A stretch of DNA of 64,000 nucleotides, taken from positions 8,733,501 through 8,797,500 of the forward strand of contig NC_059287.1 in NCBI RefSeq assembly GCF_017591435.1, written 5' to 3'. Positions 25,184 to 36,575 of the stretch are shown here, in pieces. Numbering within the stretch: the first letter of the stretch is position 1; each line of letters begins with the position of its first letter. This DNA comes from Portunus trituberculatus (taxonomy: Eukaryota > Arthropoda > Malacostraca > Decapoda > Portunidae). The translations under genes were made by a program, and so were the position numbers. The notes beneath the pieces were generated by a model that was given only the letters and a program-made list of their open reading frames with translations, did no database searches and was not told where the DNA came from.

Positions 25184-26644
25184 TTATGTTTTAAAATAGT
25201 TCCTGAGATTCTCAATATCAGCCTTTCTGTAGTTTAATCGGTCTCCTTTGTATGAATCGTCTCTATCTTCCTTTCCCTCTTTTATATCTATTTCTAATAT
25301 TACATGGTCAGTCTTTCCCAATGGGCACTTATATCTTATATCATCATTCATTTGTATACCCCTTGTAAAAACTAGGTCCAATCTCGCCGGCTCGTCATTT
25401 CCTCTGAATCTTATGCATTCCTTTACTCTCTGGTCCATCATATTGTCTATCATTAGGTTCAAGAATCTTTCTCCCCAGGCTTCTTCCCCCATACCACTTT
25501 CATAATTTTCCCAGTCCACTTCTTTACAGTTAAAATCTCATACTAATATAACTTTTTTCCTTTCTTTAACGATTCTCGTTAGACTCCTTATTGTGTCATC
25601 TATCATGTCTCTATATTCTTGTTTAGTTCATGAATTTGTTTTTGGTGGCACATATGTTACAATGATTGTTATCTCTTTTATTAATATGTATCTTAACATA
25701 CAATACTTCTGCTTTTCCTTACCCACATTCCACTTGGTTTATCACTCTCCTTCCTTAACATTATCATGACTCCTCCTCCTCCTTTACCCACTCTGTCTCT
25801 TCTCCATACATCCATCTGGATTTTCTTTCTTTATGTAATCTCTTAATTCTAATTTACTTGATAAAACCCCGTCTATGTTCATATACATCATTTTTAGTCT
25901 CTTGCCTTTATCATTTTTAGTTAAACTTATTCCACTTTTTTTTCTTCCTTCTCGTTTATATACCATTTCCTTATCCTGTCTCCTAGAATTCTCCAAAAAA
26001 ATGCCTTTTTTTCCTCTTCTGACCTTTCATTATTCTTTTCCTTTACTGCTGCTGCCAGTTCATTGTATCTCTTCCTTTTTTCCTCATTTCTATTTTTCTT
26101 TATATAGATATCCTTGCAGGCTTCTGTTTCTCTAAGTTTTGTTGTTCTATATAATATTTCTTCTGTTGGTGCTTGTGATTTTAGTAGTATTTTAATTGGT
26201 CTCGTTTTTCCTTCTTGATATGGTCCCATTCTGTTTATTTCTTCTACTTCCTCTTCCAAGTTCTGCCTATCTTTGTCATTTAGATTTTTCATTAAGTCTT
26301 TGACTGATTTCATTTCTTTTTTTTCTCTTTTTGGTCTATATTTAATATTTTTTTCTTTTATTCCAAATACGACTATACTCTTCTTTTTTTCTGCAATTTC
26401 TCTAACTAGATTTTCTTTTGTCTTGAGAACTCCTATCATTTTGCTTGTCATATTTTCTTCTTTTTCTTTAAGTTGTTCATGAATCACCTTTTGAAAATCG
26501 GCCTTATCTTTCTTATCTTGGACTCTCCATACTTGTACTTCTTTTTTAATCACGTTCTGTACTCTTTCCTCTTCCTTGTTTACTAAATCTTTCAGTTTCT
26601 CTTTTTTTTTCTCGGCTTTACCGAGTCCTTCTTCCATCTGCTTC

Positions 26645-26645
<1 letters not shown>
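25184..26645 (-). pseudogene. LINE-B2 endonuclease and ORF1 remnants
   Basis: 25184-25519 holds the endonuclease C-part (CPLGKTDHVILEIDI, catalytic His present). The middle has stops and the Glu region is deleted (EENPDGC at ~25800). 25927-26637 is a long 236-residue ORF1 frame with coiled coil and TRPIKILLKSQAPTEEILYR. Confidence 0.78.
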
Positions 26646-26708
<63 letters not shown>

Positions 26709-26710
<2 letters not shown>

Positions 26711-28470
26711 TTACCTAGTTGTATTTTACCTAGTTGTAGTTTTACAGGGCCTGGGCTTTATGCTTGTGTGGCCCCGTCTCCATATCTACACTTATCCAAT
26801 CTTACTTTAAAAGTGTGCACACTCGTTGCAGATACTACTTTTTCATCTAAACTGTTCCACGTCTCAATACATCTCTGGAAACTATATTTTTATATCTCTC
26901 AGACATCTTCCCTTTCTCAGCTTTTTACTATGCGATCTTGTGCTTGGTGTCATATTCTTCTCTCAGGATCAGTTTCTCATTATCCACTTGGTCCATTCCT
27001 TTGATCAATTTATAGACTTGTATCAGGTCTCCTCTCTCCTTCTTTGTTCCAAGGTTGGTAGATCCATAGCCTTTAGTCTCTCCTCATATGTCATCCCTTC
27101 AAGTTCTGGGACCATTCTTGTAGCCATTTTTGTAGCCTCCAATTTTCTTATGTGTTTCTTTTATGAGGGGTCCACACTACTCCTGCATATTCCAATCTGG
27201 GTCTTATTATAGTATTTATCAATTTCTTCATCATTTCTTTGTCCATGTAGTGAAATGCTACTCCAATATTCCTTAGCAAATTATATGTTTCTCTAAAAAT
27301 TCTATCAATATGGCTTACTGGTTGATTGTTTTCTTCCATCGTCACTCCTAAGTCCTTTTCCTTTTGACTTTCTCCAGTTCTACTCCATCTCCCATCTTAT
27401 AGATTCCCACAGGTCGTCTTTCACTCTTTCCCATTTCCATGACATGGCTTTTGTTCACATTGAATTCCATTTCCCACTTCTTACTCCATTCCCAGATCTT
27501 ATTTAAGTCTTCTTGCAGTATTTCACAATCCTCCTTTTGCTTTATAACTCTGCACAGTTTCGTATCATCCATGTAGCTGTTCACTCCTTCTGGCATGTCG
27601 TTAATATAAATGAGGAAAAGTACTGGTGCCAATACTGACCCCTGTGGCACTCCGCTTTCTACTGCTCTCCACTTGGACTTCATATCTTTAACTACCGTCC
27701 TTATTTCTCTCCCCTCAAATAATTTTCTATCCATTTCAATGTGCTTCCTTTTAAGCCACCCTTCTCCTCTAACTTCCACAGTAATCTTGCGTGTGGCACT
27801 TTGTCAAACGCCTTTTTTAAATCCAAATAGATGCAGTCAACCCATCTCTCTTTCTCTTGTACTCTATCAACTATTCTAGAATAGAAATTCAATAAATTAG
27901 TTACACAAGACCGTCCTTTTCTAAAACCAAATTGGCTATTTGATATTAATTTGTTGTCTTCAAGGAACTCGATCCATTGTTTCTTTATTATTCTTTCACA
28001 CATCTTGCATATTACACTAGTTAGTGATACCGGTCTGTAATTTAAAGGTTCTTCTTCCTTCCGCTCTTATATATGGGAACCACCTCAGCTCTTTTCCATT
28101 CTACTGGCACTGTTCCATTTTCTATTGAGCATTTTATGATGTTGTATATAGGACTTGCTAGTTCTTCCTACATTCTTTCAGTATTCTGCCTGAGACTTCA
28201 TCCGGTCCCATTGCCTTCTCTTCATCCAGTTCCTTCATTAACTTTTTATTTCAAGCTTGGTTACTTTAATCTCTTTCATATAGATTGTCTCTATTACCCT
28301 GTGGCCTCTCAAATTTGGATTCTTTAGTAAAGACCTCCTGGAATTTTTATTTAATAGTTCTGCCATACTTTTGGGTCTTCCACCATCCCGTTCTCTCCTT
28401 TTAACCTTTCTATTGTTTCTTTTGCCTAATTTTTCCATTTATGAATCTATAGAACAATTTTGGTTGCTCC
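26709..28470 (-). pseudogene. LINE-B3 reverse transcriptase
   Basis: Fingers and palm at 27701-28003 (FGFRKGRSCVTNLLNFYSR, DLKKAFDKVPHARLLWKL) and 27348-27779 (SGVPQGSVLAPVLFLIYIND). A 15 bp loss turns the usual NSYINLFADDTK into NSYMDDTK, removing the LFA before the catalytic DD, so the enzyme is dead even where the frame is open. Confidence 0.82.
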
Positions 28471-28667
28471 TTACATTTTTCGACAATATCTTTTCAAGTT
28501 CTTTTCCTCTTCCTTCCTCACCTTGATATATTCATTTCGCTGCCTTGAAGTTTTCCTTGTTTGTTGGATTCCTATTTCTCCTCCACCTTTTCCATGCTCC
28601 ATCTCTTTTCTCCTTTGCCCTAGCACACCTTGCATTAAACCAATCTTTCTTTCCTTCTTCTTTTGGT

Positions 28668-29642
28668 CTATATTTTGGGACATATTCCTGACTCCTGTTT
28701 TGTATATTTCCAAAATAAGTTATATTTGTCTTGCATTGTCTCTGAGTTTTCCATCTCCTCCCAGTCTACGTTTTTAAAATAGTTCTTTAGATTCTCAATA
28801 TCAGCCTTTCTGTAATTTAATCGGTCTCCTTTGTATGAATCGTCTCTATCTTCCTTTCCTTCTTCTATATCTATTTCTAATATCGCATGGTCACTCTTTC
28901 CCAATGGGCACTTATATCTTATATCGTCATTCATTTGTATACCCCTTGTAAAATCTAGGTCCAATCTCGCCGGCTCGTCGTTTCCTCTGAATCTTGTGCA
29001 TTCCTTTACTCTCTGGTCCATCATATTGTCTATCATTAGGTTCAAGAATCTTTCTCCCCAGGCTTCTTCCCTCATACCACTTTCATAATTTTCCCAGTCC
29101 ACTTCTTTACAGTTGAAATCTCCTACTAATATCACTTTTCTCCTTTCTTTAACGATTCTCGTTAGACTCCTTATTGTGTCATCTATCATGTCTTTGTATT
29201 CTTGATTGGTCCATGAATTTGTTTTTGGTGGCACATATGTTACAATGATTGTTAACTCTTTTTTATTAATATGGATCTTAATATACAATACTTCTGCTTT
29301 TCCTTCCCCACTTTCCACTTGGTTGATCACTATCTCCTTCCTTAACATTATCATGAATCCTCCTCCTTTACCCACTCTGTCTCTTCTCCATACATTATAC
29401 CTATTATCCAAATCTATTATGATTGCCTCATTTAGTTTTGTTTCAGCCAGGCATACAATATCTGGATTTTCTTTCTTTATATAATCTCTTAATTCTAATT
29501 TACTTGATAAAACCCCGTCTGTGTTCGTATACATCATTTTTAGTCTTTTGCCTTCATCATTTTTAGTTAAACTTGTTCCACTTTTTTCTCTTCCTTCTCG
29601 TTTATATACCATTTCCTTATCCTGTCTCCTAGAATTCTCCAA
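28668..29642 (-). CDS. LINE-B3 endonuclease, intact 324-residue frame
   Basis: Longest uninterrupted endonuclease frame of LINE-B here. In order: YTNTDGVLSSKLE (Asn), CLAETKLNEA (Glu), VTYVPPKTNSW, VGDFNCKEVDWENY (Asp, Asn), LDLDFTRG, and PLGKSDHAILEIDI (Asp, His). All catalytic positions of the apurinic-type endonuclease are present. The enzyme nicks the target strand that primes reverse transcription; for this family the nick site is probably in (TG)n/(AC)n DNA. The frame ends in the linker before RT because of a shift, so it is not part of a whole ORF2. Confidence 0.8.
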   Translation of the reverse strand: MENSRRQDKEMVYKREGREKSGTSLTKNDEGKRLKMMYTNTDGVLSSKLELRDYIKKENPDIVCLAETKLNEAIIIDLDNRYNVWRRDRVGKGGGFMIMLRKEIVINQVESGEGKAEVLYIKIHINKKELTIIVTYVPPKTNSWTNQEYKDMIDDTIRSLTRIVKERRKVILVGDFNCKEVDWENYESGMREEAWGERFLNLMIDNMMDQRVKECTRFRGNDEPARLDLDFTRGIQMNDDIRYKCPLGKSDHAILEIDIEEGKEDRDDSYKGDRLNYRKADIENLKNYFKNVDWEEMENSETMQDKYNLFWKYTKQESGICPKI

Positions 29643-29793
29643 AAAAATGTTTTCTTCTCTTCTTCTGACCTTTCATTATTCTTTTCCCTTACTGTTGCTG
29701 CCAGTTCATTGTATCTCTTCCTTTCTTCCTCATTTCTATTTTTCTTTATATAGATATCCTTGCAGCCTTCTGTTTCTCTAAGTTTTGTTGTTC

Positions 29794-29799
<6 letters not shown>

Positions 29800-29832
<33 letters not shown>

Positions 29833-30123
29833 TTACCTAGTTGTAGTTTTACAGGGGCCTGGGGTTTATGCTCGTGTGGCCCCGTCTACATATCTACACT
29901 TATCCAATCTTACTTTAAAAGTGTGCACACTCTTTGCAGACACTACTTCTTCATCTAAACTGTTCCACGTCTCAATACATCTCATGGAAACTATATTTTT
30001 AATATCTCTCAGACATCTTCCTTTCTCAGCTTTTTACTATGCGATCTTGTACTTGTCATATTCTTCTCTCAAGATCAGTTTCTCATTATCCACTTGGTCC
30101 ATTCCGTTGATCAATTTATAGAC
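29800..30123 (-). mobile_element. LINE-B4, 3' end only
   Basis: (TG)n at 29800-29830, then ~290 bp of 3' UTR and RT C-terminus ending at CAATTTATAGACT, directly against the (TG)n tail of LINE-B5. Confidence 0.9.
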
Positions 30124-30142
30124 TGTGTGTGTGTGTGTGTGT

Positions 30143-32089
30143 ATTTACCTAGTTTATTTATTTATACCATGTCTTTTCACGGAATTTCTCTAAAGGATAC
30201 TTTTGTGGTACCTCTATCTCAAAGCCCACCCGCTAGGAAACCATTCAAGTGAGGAAACCCAATACACTCAGACCTGGACAGGATTCAATGCGCTTGAGAC
30301 CCTCACCCCAAAGCAGCATGGTTCCCAGTACCACAGGGCCTCTTTATGCTCGTGTAGTCCTGTCTCCATATCTACACTTATCCAATTTTTCTTTAAAATT
30401 ATGTACACTCTTTGCTGACACCACTTCCTCACTCAAACTGTTCCAAGTCTCAACACATCTTTGCAGGAAACTAAATTTTTTAACATCTCTCAGACATCGT
30501 CCCTTCCTTAGTTTCTTACTATGCGATCTTGTGCTTCTAAAGTCATATTCTTCTCTCAGGATCAGTTTCTCATTATCCACTTCATCCATTCCGTTAATCA
30601 ATTTATAAACTTGTATCAGATCCCCTCTCTCTCTTCTCTGCTTCAAGGTTGGTAGATTCATAGCCTTTAGTCTCTCCTCATATGTCATCCCTTTAAATTC
30701 TGGAACCATTCTTGTAGACATTTTTTGTAGTCTCTTATTTTCTTATGTGTTTCTTTTTATGGGGAATCCACACAACTCCTGCATATTCCAATCTAGGTCT
30801 TATTTTAGTACTTATCAATTTCTTCATCATTTCCTTGTCCATATAGTGAAATGCTACTCCAATATTCCTTAGCAAATTATCTCTCTGAAAATTCTATCAA
30901 TATGGCTTACTGGTTGATTATTTTCTTCCATTGTCACTCCCAAGTCCTTTTCCTTTTTTACTTTTTCTAGTTCTACTCCATCTCCCATCTTATAGATTCC
31001 CACTGATCGTCTTTCACTTTTTCCCATTTCCATGACATGGCTTTTGTTCACATTGAATTCCATCTCCCATTTTTTGCTCCATTTCCAGATCTTGTTTAAG
31101 TCTTCCTGTAGTATTTCACAATCCTCTTTTTGTTTAATGACTCTGCACAGTTTCGCATCGTCCAAACAGATTTATGTAGCTGTTCACTCCTCTGGCATGT
31201 CATTTATATATACGAGAAAAGTATTGGCGCCAATACTGACCCCTGTGGCACTCCGCTGTCTACTGTTCTCCACTTGGACTTTATATCTTTAGCTATCGTC
31301 CTTATTTCTCTCCCTCTTAAATAATTCTTCATCCATCTCAATGTGCTTCCTTTTAAGCCACCCTTCTCCTCTAACTTCCATAGTAATCTTTCATGTGGCA
31401 CTTTATCAAACGCCTTTTTTAGATCTAAATAAATACAGTCAACCCATCCCTCTCTCTCTTGTACTTTATCAACTATTCTAGAGTAGAAACTCAATAAATT
31501 TGTTACACATGACATGTTTTGAAGTTTTCCTTATTTTCTGGATTTCTGTTTCTTCTCCACCTTTTCCATGCTCCATCTCGTTTCTTCTTTGCCCTAACAC
31601 ATCTTGCATTAAACCAATCTTTCTTTCCTTCTTCTTTAGGTCTATATTTCGGGACATATTCCTGACCCCAGTTTTGTATATTTCAAAAATAAGTTATATT
31701 TCTCTTGAACTGTTAATGAGTTTTCCATCTCCTCCCAGTTTACGTTTTTAAAATAGTTCTTGAGATTCTCAATATCAGCCTTTCTATAATTTAACCGGTC
31801 TCCTTTGTATGATTCATCTCTATCTTCCTTTCCTTCTTCTATATCCATTTATAATATTACATGGTTACTCTTTCCCAATGGGCACTTGTATCTTATATCA
31901 TCATTAATTGGTATATCCCTTGTAAAAACTAGGTCTAATCTTGCCGGCTCATCGTTTCCTCTGAATCTTGTGTTTTCCTTTACTCTTTGGACCATCAAAT
32001 TATCTATCATTAGGTTCAGGAATCTATCTCCCCAGGCATCTTCCCCATACCACTTTCATAATTTTCCCAGTCTACCTCCTTACAGTTGA
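30143..32089 (-). pseudogene. LINE-B5 reverse transcriptase and endonuclease remnants
   Basis: The RT palm at 31204-31515 has DSGVPQGSVLAPILF and DLKKAFDKVPHERLLWKL. The FADD block at 30869-31165 has lost residues (MDDAKLCRVIK). Endonuclease C-part at 31642-31848 with a preceding PLGKSNHVIL-like region. Several shifts. Confidence 0.75.
30153..30338 (-). mobile_element. Short insertion with (TAAA)n tail in LINE-B5 3' UTR
   Basis: About 185 bp replace the TTGTAGTTTTAC of the family 3' end. On the - strand it ends in (TAAA)n (TTTATTTATTTA on +), suggesting a SINE or LINE 3' fragment. No internal promoter boxes or coding match are seen. Confidence 0.45.
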
Positions 32090-32127
32090 AATCTCTTACC
32101 AATATCACTTTTCTCCTTTCCTTGACC

Positions 32128-32247
32128 CTTTCACCAGATGTTAAAAGGCCGCCTGTATGATATCTTTAGTCCACCCATAAACTCAAACTTGTCATACTTG
32201 TCCTTTGTGTATTATGCTGCTATTTTTAGTCACTATATCTTTCTCTT

Positions 32248-32322
<75 letters not shown>

Positions 32323-32333
32323 AGAAAATTTGT
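32128..32333 (+). mobile_element. TTAA-type element D, left half (D1)
   Basis: CCCTTTCACCAGATG... and GCCGCCTGTATGATAT match the left end of the complete copy at 50452 for ~120 bp. It includes an expanded (GA)n (32249-32320). It sits at the TTAA/TTGA site of LINE-B5. The right half is probably 40939-41327. Confidence 0.65.
32249..32320. repeat. (GA)n microsatellite
   Basis: 72 bp of pure GA inside element D1; the homologous place in D3 has only ~24 bp. Confidence 0.95.
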
Positions 32334-32625
32334 TGTGTTTGTATTTGTGTGTGTTTGTGTAATTCACTGTTTGATCTGCTGCAGTCTCTGACAAGACAGC
32401 CAGACTTACCCTATGGAACAGCTCAGAGCTCATTATTTCCGATCTTTAATAGATCTGAGACCAGGCACACACCACACACCACAACAAGGTCACAACTCCT
32501 CATTTACATCCCACCTACTCACTGCTAGGTGAACACTACATCAAAGGAGACACACCCAAATATCTCCACCTCAGAATCGAACTCTCATCTGGCTTTTTCC
32601 AGCGCTCTAACCACTGAGCTACCCC
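32334..32625 (-). mobile_element. SINE-2, tRNA-derived with (AC)n-type tail
   Basis: Read on the - strand from 32625: GGGGTAGCTCAGTGGTTAGA (A box TAGCTCAGTGG) and ~45 bp later AGTTCGATTCT (B box), then a 190 bp body ending GATCAAACAGTGAATTACAC and an AC-rich tail (TG-rich on +, 32334-32360). Its 5' end touches the (TG)n tail of LINE-E0 at 32626. The tail type equals that of LINE-B/E, pointing to mobilisation by that LINE. Confidence 0.82.
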
Positions 32626-32750
32626 TGTGTGTGTGTGTGTGTATTTACCTAATTGTATTTACCTAATTGTAACATACAAAAGAGCTATGCTCGTGTTGTC
32701 CCGCTCCATATCTATTAATGTCCAGCTTTTCTTAAAATCATGAATATTCC

Positions 32751-32751
<1 letters not shown>
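32626..32751 (-). mobile_element. LINE-E0, 126 bp 3' end
   Basis: (TG)n at 32626-32642, then ATTTACCTAATTGTA twice and the LINE-E 3' UTR (AAGAGCTATGCTCGTG), cut at ATGAATATTCCT against the next (TG)n. Nearly identical to 36574-36690. Confidence 0.88.
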
Positions 32752-32812
<61 letters not shown>

Positions 32813-34629
32813 TCACCTAGTTGTATTCACCTAGTTGTAATTTTACAGGGCCTGGGTATCATACTGTGGCCCCATCTCATATCTACACACATCCAACTTT
32901 CCTTTAAATATATGCACACTCCTCGCTGACACCACCTCCTCACTCAAACCATTCCACACCTCCACATATCTTTGTGGGAAACTATATTTCTTCACATCCT
33001 TCAAGCATATTCCTTGGCTATCTTTTTACTATGCGATCTCGTAGTTCTATTTAAGTTTTCCTCTCTCAACATCATTTGCTCATTATCCACTTCATCCAGT
33101 CTGTTCAACAGTTTATAAACCTGTATTAAATCTCCTCTTTCTCTTCTTTGTTCCAAGGTAAGCAAATTAATTTCTTTTAATCTCTCCTCATAGGTCATTT
33201 CTGCCAATTCGGAACCATTTTGTTGCCATTCTCTGCAATCTCTCCAACTTCCTTATATGCTTCTTTTTATAAGGGGACCAAACCACTCCAGCATATTCCA
33301 ATCTTGGTCTAATTACCGTACTAATTAATTTCTTCATCATATCTTTATCCATATAATGGAAGGCTAATCCAATATTTCTTATCAAATTATACGTTTCTCC
33401 AAACATCTTATCAATAAGAGCCTCAAACTGCCAATGGTCTTGTATTATCACTCCCAAATCCTTTTCCTTTTCCACCTTTTTCAACATTACTTCTTCACCC
33501 ATCTTATATGACCCTCTAGGCCGTCTTCCACTCTTCCCCATCTCCATCACATGACTTTTGCTCAGATTAAACTCCATTTGCCACCTCATGCTCCACTCCC
33601 AAATCTTATCCAGATCTGCCTGTAAAATTTCACAATCTTCTTCACTCTTCACACACCTACACAACTTCGCATCATCCGCAAACAAATTAATATAACTGTT
33701 TACTCCTCTGGCATGTCATTAATATATACAAGGAAAAGTATTGGTGCCAGCACTGAGCCTTGTGGGACTCCACTCTCCACCACCAACCAGTCCGACTTTG
33801 CATCCCTTATTACCGTTCTCATCTCCTCCATCTCAAGTAGTTTTCCATCCACTTTAAAACTTTTCCTTTCAGTCCTCCATAAATCTCTAATTTCCATAGC
33901 AGTCTCATGTGAGGTACCTTGTCAAAAGCTTTCTTTAAATCCAAATATACACAGTCCATCCATCCCTCTCTCTCTTGTATTTTGTCAACCACTTGAATAA
34001 AAGCTCAGTAGATTTGTTACACATGACCTCCCTTTCCTAAAGCCAAATTGATGATCCGATAATAACTTATGATCCTCCAGGAACCGTATCCAATATTTCT
34101 TTATCACCCTCTCACAAATCTTACTGACCACACTTGTTAGAGACACAGGTCTATAGTTAAGAGGCTCTTCCTTACTGCCTCCCTTATAAATGGGCACCAC
34201 TTCAGCTCTTTTCCACTCCACTGGTACTTCCCTGTTTCTAATGAGCACCTTATAATATCATATAATGGATCAATCAATTCTTCTCTACACTCCTTCAATA
34301 ATTTTCCTGAAACTTCATCTGGTCCCATCGCTTTATCATCTTTAAGTTCCTCCAACATTTTATATAACTCCTTTTTAGGTAACTTAATGTCATCCATGTG
34401 CACATTTCCTTGTACATTCTGAGGCTTTACAAACATTGTTTCTTTAGTAAATACTTGCTGAAACCTATTATTTATCAATTCCGCTATATTTTTAGGGTCA
34501 TCTACTATCTTGCTCTCCTTTTAACCTTTCAATGGACTCTCTTTTTTTAAGTTTACCATTTATGAACCTGTAAAACAATTTTGGATGTTCCTTACTCTTG
34601 TCTACAATATCTTTTTCAAATTTTCTTTA
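32752..34629 (-). mobile_element. LINE-B7 (diverged subfamily), 5'-truncated
   Basis: A 59 bp (TG)n tail, end sequence ATTCACCTAGTTGTA in duplicate, then RT to the fingers. The 5' end stops at AAATTTTCTTT against the (TAA)n tail of LINE-F. Confidence 0.87.
32811..34520 (-). pseudogene. LINE-B7 reverse transcriptase
   Basis: Fingers at 34137-34478 (DDKAMGPDEVSGKLLKECRE) and 33985-34248 (LNYRPVSLTSVVSKICERVI). Palm at 33700-33897 with SGVPQGSVLAPILFLVYIND, and 33188-33685 opening with FADDAKLCRCVKSEEDC. C-terminal region RPRLEYAGVVWSPYKKKHI. Three or four shifts separate otherwise good motifs. Confidence 0.82.
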
Positions 34630-35283
34630 TAATAATAATAATAATAATAATAATAAATTTTATTAGTTAGGCAATGTTTCACTGAAAATTTACAAGGGGG
34701 ACATTCCACTAATGAACTAAAGATGCTTAACCTAACTATGGATAAACTTAACCTAGAATTCACTTATTTATTTAAGGCTCACATAGTATCACGCTAAGTC
34801 TACCATCAGTCGCGGTGCTCTTAAGGCGCCAAGCATTATTTCGGTTCGGCAACACTCTCACGTCGGGGGTAGCATCGGAGATGGATCACATCCTTCCCAA
34901 ATTTTTCCAAGGCTTCCTTGTCTTGTCCAGCCTCGGCAGACTCACATCACTCCTCAGACCTGTAGGCACCCAAGGATGACCCTGAACGCCTCCTCTGAAC
35001 CCTCTCCAGCTGTTGTCGTTGTGTGATTCAAGGACCACTCCTACATGAGCTTAGGGAGTATAAAATGAGGTACACTCCCTCAGCTCATCTGCCTCTCCCA
35101 ACCTGAGTCGGCGCAGTAAATAGATTTTATATGAGGCTGACCTGATGATGTTGGAAACATGCTGCTTCCATGATAATTGATCATCCACCAAGACACCTAG
35201 AAGCTTGGTGCTGCGGACCACCTAGAGGGAATGAGGGCCCACAGAAAGCTAGGGGGACTCTGCTGTGGAGGTACAAATGTGCA

Positions 35284-35640
35284 TCACCACGGTCTTTTTT
35301 GATTCATATTGTTGTCCTCCGTCCACTCTGTATTTTTAGAGTACTGCAGTCTGAGAATCTTTTTTTGACGGGTCACGGTGCAGTCGTCCACATACTTCCA
35401 GCGGTGGGGGTGGATAGAGCATCTTGATATGAGGAAACACAGTGGACCCATCTTTCCCCTGAGGGACCCTGCATGTGAGCTGTTGGAAAGAGGAGACAGA
35501 GCCCTGATCAACGCCTCGCCTTATCTCCACCGTTATCTAAGAGAGACCCATATCTTTATTTATCACAACAGTGTGATCAACAAGATCAAAGGCCTTTCTG
35601 AAGTCCACAAAAGCAATAGCTAGAGAAGTTTCTTTGTCCA
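35284..35640 (-). pseudogene. LINE-F reverse transcriptase fragment
   Basis: Two frames together give FVDFRKAFDLVDHT, QGSVSSFQQLTCRVPQG and HRWKYVDDCTV, the palm order of non-LTR RTs. Frames change several times within 350 bp; no intact protein. Confidence 0.6.
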
Positions 35641-35689
35641 TCTGTGGACGAATTCCAGCTGACAATAGTGAGATGTATATTTAATATTC

Positions 35690-36365
35690 GAAATTGTTGT
35701 TTCAATAGAGTTACAAATTTTGTTATAGGCCCAGTCGAACACAAAATCTTCACAGATCTTATATTCACTTCTTAGATCATTCAGTGACTTATTAGAAATT
35801 TTATCAAGATGTCTTCCAGTCATCCAGGAATGTTGAGAAAACATTGATGATAGAGCATTGTTTTAAGTTCTCAAATTCTCTGTAAATTTTGATAATCAGT
35901 GGATCTGTTTAGTTTAAATTTAAGAAGCTTCCTGTAAACATCATCTGGGATAATATTTATTTCTTTCTTTGTTATCCCTCTCACAGATCTTCATTAATTT
36001 TCTAATCTCTTCACTGTCATGAAATTCAAACACAAGTCATTTCTTGTTTCTTCCAAATTCTGTGATTCTATCAGTTTATCTGTTTTTTATTTCAGTAAAC
36101 TCTGACAATATTCTCAGATGTGGCTATTAATTTTGATATTCCAAATTTTTGTTTGTCAATAGAGTTACAAATTTTGTTATAGGCCCAGTCGAACACAAAA
36201 TCTTCACAGATAACTTATTGATCACTTCTTAGATCATTCAGTGACTGTATTAGAAATTTTGGGGAGGGGTCAAGATGTCTTCCAGTCATCCAGGAATGTT
36301 GAGAAAGGCATTGATGATAGAGCAAATGTGGTAAGTTCTTCTCAAATTCTCTGTAAATTTTGATA
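35690..36365. repeat. Direct duplication of ~200 bp
   Basis: 35695-35890 and 36158-36362 share long blocks (AATAGAGTTACAAATTTTGT, CAGTCATCCAGGAATGTTGA) in the same orientation at about 85-90%, offset by ~463 bp. Differences are mostly small indels. Confidence 0.8.
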
Positions 36366-36518
36366 TGTCAGTATTATCTGTTTATTTAAATTTAAGAAGC
36401 TTCCTGTCATCAACCTCCTGAACATAAACAGGTACTACTAGTATAAAATTCTGACAGATCCAAGTGACCGTTAATCTCTTTGCTGTCAGGTGAAAGGTGT
36501 GAAACACAGGAAGCTTGC

Positions 36519-36573
<55 letters not shown>

Positions 36574-36575
<2 letters not shown>

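Larger units (their letters stand above)
23101..26645 (-). mobile_element. LINE-B2, nearly complete, 5'-truncated in ORF1
   Basis: The 3' end is (TG)n at 23102-23116 followed by the family end sequence (ATTTACCTAGTTGTAG). RT, endonuclease and most of ORF1 follow. The 5' end stops inside the ORF1 coiled coil at CTGCTTCTTG and runs directly into the (TG)n tail of LINE-B3. Confidence 0.88.
26646..29799 (-). mobile_element. LINE-B3, 5'-truncated in ORF1
   Basis: (TG)n tail of 63 bp at 26646-26708, then RT, linker, endonuclease and a stub of ORF1 that stops at GTTGTTCTATATA against the (TG)n of LINE-B4. Confidence 0.9.
30124..32127 (-). mobile_element. LINE-B5, 3' segment (continues at 41328)
   Basis: (TG)n at 30124-30142, RT at 30340-31514, then an internal deletion of about 600 bp (the RT fingers jump to the RT-endonuclease linker at ~31515), then the endonuclease to 32127. 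There TTGA, a mutated TTAA, adjoins the TTAA-type element. The missing next part of the endonuclease is at 41328-41428, so B5 is split by 9.2 kb. Confidence 0.75.
34630..36519 (-). mobile_element. LINE-F, different non-LTR family with (TTA)n tail
   Basis: The tail is (TAA)n on the + strand (34630-34656), that is (TTA)n at the - strand 3' end. The 3' UTR spans to ~35200; RT traces at 35284-35640 (KYVDDCTVTRQKK with catalytic YVDD; FRKAFDLVDHTVV around 35560-35610). Sequence right of 35650 is element-derived or older genomic sequence containing a direct duplication. The right end abuts the (TG)n of LINE-E1. Confidence 0.6.

Noticed and set aside
26646..26708. Telomere- or centromere-type satellite
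   Set aside because: The (TG)n tracts are short, each joined to the same LINE 3' end, and better explained as retrotransposon tails.
32553..32625. Functional tRNA on the - strand
   Set aside because: A and B boxes are good but the 3' half runs into a SINE body and no CCA-side acceptor pairing is seen.
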